10,015 nt of DNA from assembly GCA_900546385.1 (NCBI GenBank), contig URCT01000095.1, positions 1 to 10,015 on the forward strand. The letters are read 5' to 3'. How positions within the stretch are numbered: the stretch's first letter is position 1; the number at the start of each line of letters is the position of its first letter. This document shows positions 7,122 to 10,015 of the stretch, piece after piece. The notes beneath the pieces were generated by a model, which made no database searches, was not told the DNA's origin, and saw nothing but the letters and a program-made list of their open reading frames with translations. The DNA is from an uncultured Eubacteriales bacterium (GTDB lineage Bacteria > Bacillota > Clostridia > Oscillospirales > CAG-382). Position numbers and translations under genes: made by a program.

Positions 7122-7427
7122 ATGAAATTTTATTTTGTCAGCGACGATGCGGACGCTTGTGTCGGAATGCGGCTTGCCGGTGTGGAATCCGTGCTTGTGC
7201 ATGACAAAGCCGACGCGGCAGCGGCTCTCGAAAAAGCAGCAGACGATGCCGAGATAGGCATTTTGTTTGTCACGGGCGGCATCCGACGCCTGTGTGCCGA
7301 AAAAGTCGCCGCGCTTTCCGCCGGAAACCGGCCGGTCGTGGTGGAAATCCCGGCTGGAACGGAGATCGGAAAAACCGGCGGCACGGCAGCGGATTATATC
7401 CGCGAAGCGGTCGGAATCAACCTATAA
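7122..7427 (+). CDS. ntpG: V/A-type ATPase subunit F (central shaft)
   Basis: Encodes 101 residues, the normal size for this family. Subunit F binds subunit D in the central rotor shaft and has a small alpha/beta Rossmann-like fold. The N-terminal strand KFYFVSD, the family-typical turn VGMRLAGVES (residues about 14-23), the strand ILFVTGGI and the strand VVVEIP (about 72-77) fit this well. The ATG has GAGGA (7110-7114) 7 nt upstream and the gene starts 26 bp after subunit K. It precedes E rather than following C as in the enterococcal and Thermus-type layouts. It is soluble with no signal peptide. In the Enterococcus naming scheme, F corresponds to NtpG. Confidence 0.92.
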   Translation: MKFYFVSDDADACVGMRLAGVESVLVHDKADAAAALEKAADDAEIGILFVTGGIRRLCAEKVAALSAGNRPVVVEIPAGTEIGKTGGTAADYIREAVGINL

Positions 7428-7445
7428 CGGAAGGGAGCGGAAGCT

Positions 7446-8045
7446 TTGGAAAAGCAAATCGATGAAAGCACCGGCCTGATTGTCGAAAGCATCGAAAAAC
7501 AGGCGGCGCGCGAATGCACACGTCTGAAACAGCTTGCCGACGATTTGTATGCCCAAAAGGTCGCCGCCTTGGAAGCGGAGATCAAAAGCAAATATGACCG
7601 ACAGATAAATTACGAGCTCGAAAAGCAGCGAATCGAAGCCAACCAAAAGGAGTCCGTTCTCGAAGCCGACCACAAGGCGGCTCTGTCGAAAGCGCGCCGC
7701 GCGGCGGCCGAAGAGATCTACCGGGCGGCCGAAGAGCGCATCAAGGCGTTTGCCGCATCGGATGAATACCGTGCGTTTTTGGAACACAGCGTTCGGACGG
7801 CAAAGGATTTATACGACGGAAATGCGGTCATCTGCTTGCGCTCATGCGACGAATCCTATAAAGCACCGCTCGAAACGGCGTTTGGCCGCGCGGTGTCCTT
7901 CGAAACGGACGATTCGATCAAGCTTGGCGGTATCAAGATCCGCTTTACGGATGCCGCCGTGATGGCAGATGATACGCTCGACACACGTTTCGAAACACAG
8001 AAAAAAGCCTTTGTCAAAAACAGCGGACTCGGATGTGGGGAGTGA
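7446..8045 (+). CDS. ntpE: V/A-type ATPase subunit E (peripheral stalk)
   Basis: Encodes 199 residues with the two-part structure of subunit E: a long charged helix (about 1-110, rich in Lys, Glu, Ala and Arg, with QLADDLYAQKVAALEAEI) that would pair with the G/H helix, and a compact C-terminal alpha/beta domain (about 111-199, including KLGGIKIRFTDAAVMADDTLDTRFE) that caps the outside of the A3B3 head. The LGGI and D(N)TL..R pattern near the end is typical of the family. Translation begins at TTG 7446, with AAGGGAG (7431-7437) 8 nt upstream. It ends 5 bp before the preferred start of subunit A, so coupled translation is likely. Confidence 0.9.
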   Translation: MEKQIDESTGLIVESIEKQAARECTRLKQLADDLYAQKVAALEAEIKSKYDRQINYELEKQRIEANQKESVLEADHKAALSKARRAAAEEIYRAAEERIKAFAASDEYRAFLEHSVRTAKDLYDGNAVICLRSCDESYKAPLETAFGRAVSFETDDSIKLGGIKIRFTDAAVMADDTLDTRFETQKKAFVKNSGLGCGE

Positions 8046-8053
8046 AAACGGTG
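8037..8053 (+). promoter_or_regulatory. Ribosome binding site and GTG start that decide the subunit A N-terminus
   Basis: GGGGAG (8037-8042) lies 8 nt before GTG 8051, which would start the protein MTQQNNQ. Two other in-frame starts exist. ATG 8033 overlaps the end of subunit E but lies upstream of this site and has no good one of its own. GTG 8042 makes a GTGA overlap with the E stop but begins inside the Shine-Dalgarno-like sequence. GTG 8051 is therefore preferred. Confidence 0.65.
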
Positions 8054-9844
8054 ACGCAACAAAACAATCAATTAACACAAACGGTCGTCTACGGCATCAA
8101 CGGGCCGGTCGTCACCGTCAAAGGGCGCACCGGCTTTCGTATGCTCGAAATGGTATATGTGGGACATCTGCGTCTGATCGGCGAGGTCATTCGCATTGAA
8201 CGCGATTGCACCACCATTCAGGTGTACGAGGAGACCACGTCGCTCAAAGCCGGAGAACCGGTGGTCGGCACGGGTTCGTCCTTGGACGTGACGTTAGGGC
8301 CGGGTCTTATGGGCAACATTTTTGACGGCATCGAACGTCCGCTGCGGGACGTGGAAAAAAAGTACGGTGCCTTTATCGGCCGCGGCGTGGATCTTTCTGC
8401 GCTCGACCCGGATAAAAAATGGAAAACAACGCTGACCGTAAAGGTCGGCGATACGCTTGCGGGCGGCAGCATTTTTGCGACCGTTCCCGAAACGCCGGTC
8501 ATCACGCACAAAGCCATGCTTTCGCCGCTTCTTTCGGGAAAGGTCGAATGGACGGCTCCCGACGGTGAGTATACAGTAAACGACACAATCTTAAAGTTAC
8601 GTGACGCGGCCGGCACTTTGCATGATATCACGCTTGCCCAACGCTGGCCGATCCGCAAATCCCGTCCGATCACCGGGCGGCTGCCGTCGGATACGCCGCT
8701 TGTCACGGGTCAGCGCGTCATCGATACGCTCTTTCCGCTTGCCAAAGGCGGTGCGGCCGCCATTCCGGGCGGTTTCGGCACGGGCAAGACCACAACCCAG
8801 CATCAGCTTGCCAAATATTGTGACGCAGATATCATCATCTATGTCGGCTGCGGCGAACGCGGCAACGAAATGACGCAGGTGCTGTCGGAGTTTTCCGAGC
8901 TGATCGACCCGAAAACCGGCAGACCCTTGCTCGACCGCACGATTTTGATTGCCAACACCTCCAATATGCCGGTGGCGGCGCGTGAAGCATCGATTTATAC
9001 CGGCATCACGCTTGCCGAATACTATCGCGACATGGGCTACGACACGGCCATCATGGCAGACTCGACCTCGCGTTGGGCGGAGGCCTTGCGCGAAATTTCG
9101 GGACGTTTGGAGGAAATGCCGGCCGACGAAGGCTTCCCGGCCTATCTGCCCAGCCGCCTTGCCGAATTCTACGAACGTGCCGGACGTGTGACGACGCTGT
9201 CGGGAAACGTCGGCTCGGTCAGCATCATCGGCGCAGTCAGCCCGCAGGGCTCCGACTTCTCCGAACCGGTCACGCAGAACACCAAACGGTTTATCCGCTG
9301 CTTTTGGGCACTCGACAAAAACCTCGCCTATGCCCGACACTTCCCGGCCATCAACTGGAACGATTCATACAGCGAATATGTGCCGGATTTTGCCGCCTGG
9401 TACCGCGAAAACGCCGATCCCGACTTTCTGCCGTTACGCGAGGAAATATGCGCGATTCTCATGGAGGAAAACAAGCTCATGGAGATTGTCAAGCTCATCG
9501 GCGCGGACGTTCTGCCGGACGACCAAAAGCTTGTCATCGAGGTGGCGCACGTTCTGCGCGCCGGCTTCCTCCAACAGGAATATTTTTCCGAGAACGATGC
9601 GTTTGTTCCCATGAAAAAGCAATGTGCCATGATGAAGGTAATCTTGCACTATTATCATAAAATGCGCGATGCGGTGGCACTTCAGATTCCTATGTCCGAG
9701 CTTTTGAAGCTTGGGCTTTCCGAAAAGCTCATCGCCATGAAGCACGATGTCCCCAAAGACGATCTGTCGCTCATTGACCGCTATGCAGCGGAGATCGATG
9801 CAAAAATCGGCGCACGTATTGCGGAAAGAGGTGACCGGGCGTGA
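8051..9844 (+). CDS. ntpA: V/A-type ATPase catalytic subunit A
   Basis: Encodes 597 residues from GTG 8051 (603 if ATG 8033 is used), the expected length. Three copies of A alternate with three of B, and A carries the catalytic nucleotide site. In order: an N-terminal beta-barrel (about 10-75, GINGPVVTV), the extra bulge domain found in A but not B or F1-beta (about 110-190), the P-loop GGFGTGKTTTQHQLAK (Lys246, Thr247), the catalytic GERGNE (Glu269), MADSTSRWAEALRE, and the helical C-terminal domain. The loop SGRLEEMPADEGFPAYLPSRLAEFYERAG is highly conserved in the family and intact here. No frameshift or missing active-site residue was seen. The gene ends in a GTGA overlap with subunit B, and the closing codons carry B's ribosome binding site. 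Confidence 0.97.
   Translation: MTQQNNQLTQTVVYGINGPVVTVKGRTGFRMLEMVYVGHLRLIGEVIRIERDCTTIQVYEETTSLKAGEPVVGTGSSLDVTLGPGLMGNIFDGIERPLRDVEKKYGAFIGRGVDLSALDPDKKWKTTLTVKVGDTLAGGSIFATVPETPVITHKAMLSPLLSGKVEWTAPDGEYTVNDTILKLRDAAGTLHDITLAQRWPIRKSRPITGRLPSDTPLVTGQRVIDTLFPLAKGGAAAIPGGFGTGKTTTQHQLAKYCDADIIIYVGCGERGNEMTQVLSEFSELIDPKTGRPLLDRTILIANTSNMPVAAREASIYTGITLAEYYRDMGYDTAIMADSTSRWAEALREISGRLEEMPADEGFPAYLPSRLAEFYERAGRVTTLSGNVGSVSIIGAVSPQGSDFSEPVTQNTKRFIRCFWALDKNLAYARHFPAINWNDSYSEYVPDFAAWYRENADPDFLPLREEICAILMEENKLMEIVKLIGADVLPDDQKLVIEVAHVLRAGFLQQEYFSENDAFVPMKKQCAMMKVILHYYHKMRDAVALQIPMSELLKLGLSEKLIAMKHDVPKDDLSLIDRYAAEIDAKIGARIAERGDRA
9827..9843 (+). promoter_or_regulatory. Ribosome binding site for subunit B inside the end of subunit A
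   Basis: AGAGGTGA (9827-9834) is a strong match to the anti-Shine-Dalgarno sequence and sits 6 nt before GTG 9841. The site lies inside the last codons of subunit A and the genes overlap by 4 nt (GTGA, 9841-9844). Ribosomes finishing A can restart on B, which would help keep A and B at the 1:1 ratio the A3B3 head needs. Confidence 0.75.
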
Positions 9845-10015
9845 AACTCATCCATTTGAAAGCCGCTCAAATCAACGGCTCGCTTGTCACGGTGGACGGC
9901 GTGAAGGAAGCCTCCTTTGACGAAGTGGCGACGCTTCTTCTGCCGGACGGCGAAAAGCGCACCGGACGCGTTGTCAAAATCGAAGGCGACAGCGTGACCT
10001 TGCAGGTGTTTGAAG
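9841..10015 (+). CDS. ntpB: V/A-type ATPase subunit B, N-terminal part (cut by the window edge)
   Basis: The reading frame from GTG 9841 is open to the right edge, giving 58 complete codons (MKLIHLKAAQINGSLVTVDG at the start). The visible part corresponds to the N-terminal beta-barrel of the non-catalytic B subunit: LVTVDGV followed by ASFDEVATLLLPDGEKRTGRV and VKIEGDSVTLQVFE match the usual GPLM-V-GV / DEL-EI-L-DGE-R-GQV / GD-A-VQVFE pattern. The nucleotide-interface and C-terminal domains lie outside the window. Its place directly after A, with a 4-nt overlap, is standard. Subunit D is expected next. Confidence 0.93.
   Translation, partial: MKLIHLKAAQINGSLVTVDGVKEASFDEVATLLLPDGEKRTGRVVKIEGDSVTLQVFE

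Noticed and set aside
8597..9340. Minus-strand open frame of 247 codons opposite subunit A.
   Set aside because: It is antisense to the conserved P-loop and catalytic region of subunit A and has the His/Arg-rich make-up of a shadow frame.
9073..9660. Second plus-strand frame of 195 codons inside subunit A, possible overlapping gene.
   Set aside because: The Arg/Pro/Cys-rich translation is typical of an out-of-frame reading of GC-rich coding DNA, and the subunit A frame is intact and highly conserved throughout.
1..10015. Mobile elements, CRISPR arrays, tRNA genes or a new defence or toxin system.
   Set aside because: No transposase or integrase, direct repeat array, cloverleaf-like segment or unexplained coding region was found; every substantial coding stretch belongs to GH38 or the V/A-type ATPase.

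Overview
The window looks like chromosomal DNA from an anaerobic Bacillota (Clostridia-type, gut-associated) bacterium. This is inferred from a bacterial V/A-type ATPase operon with the clostridial form of the proteolipid gene, strong AGGAGG-type ribosome binding sites, consensus sigma-A-like promoters, frequent GTG/TTG starts, and moderately GC-rich coding DNA set between AT-rich spacers. No tRNA, rRNA, CRISPR array, insertion sequence or phage gene was seen.

Layout. Positions 1-299 are AT-rich and non-coding, with a 12-bp-stem hairpin (239-273) that fits a terminator for the leftward gene. Positions 300-2798 (minus strand) encode one complete family GH38 alpha-mannosidase. Positions 2799-3173 are a divergent control region: a leftward promoter (about 2850-2878) for the mannosidase and a rightward extended -10 promoter (about 2981-3009) for the ATPase operon, with nested inverted repeats between the two -35 boxes. 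From 3174 to the right edge, all genes lie on the plus strand and encode subunits of a rotary V/A-type ATPase in the order G/H (stator coiled coil), C (d-like socket), I (a-like, membrane), K (proteolipid ring), F, E, A and the first 58 codons of B. Subunit D and the rest of B should lie just beyond the right edge.

How the genes work together. A and B form the cytoplasmic A3B3 catalytic head. E and G/H form the peripheral stalks, F belongs to the central shaft (with D, outside the window), and C joins the shaft to the K ring. I supplies the ion half-channels and the essential arginine facing the K glutamate. The complex couples ATP hydrolysis or synthesis to H+ or Na+ movement across the cytoplasmic membrane. 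Genes are 5-48 bp apart or overlap by 4 bp, so one polycistronic mRNA with local translational coupling is likely. The mannosidase is probably an independent cytoplasmic enzyme for mannose-containing oligosaccharides and shares only the divergent promoter region.

The window is mostly ordinary and I found no convincing new system. The points most worth a second look are the proteolipid subunit (two extra N-terminal membrane helices, an acidic linker, a signal-peptidase-like site, and no Gln at the usual Na+-ligand position), the subunit order, the architecture of the divergent promoter region, and several non-ATG starts.
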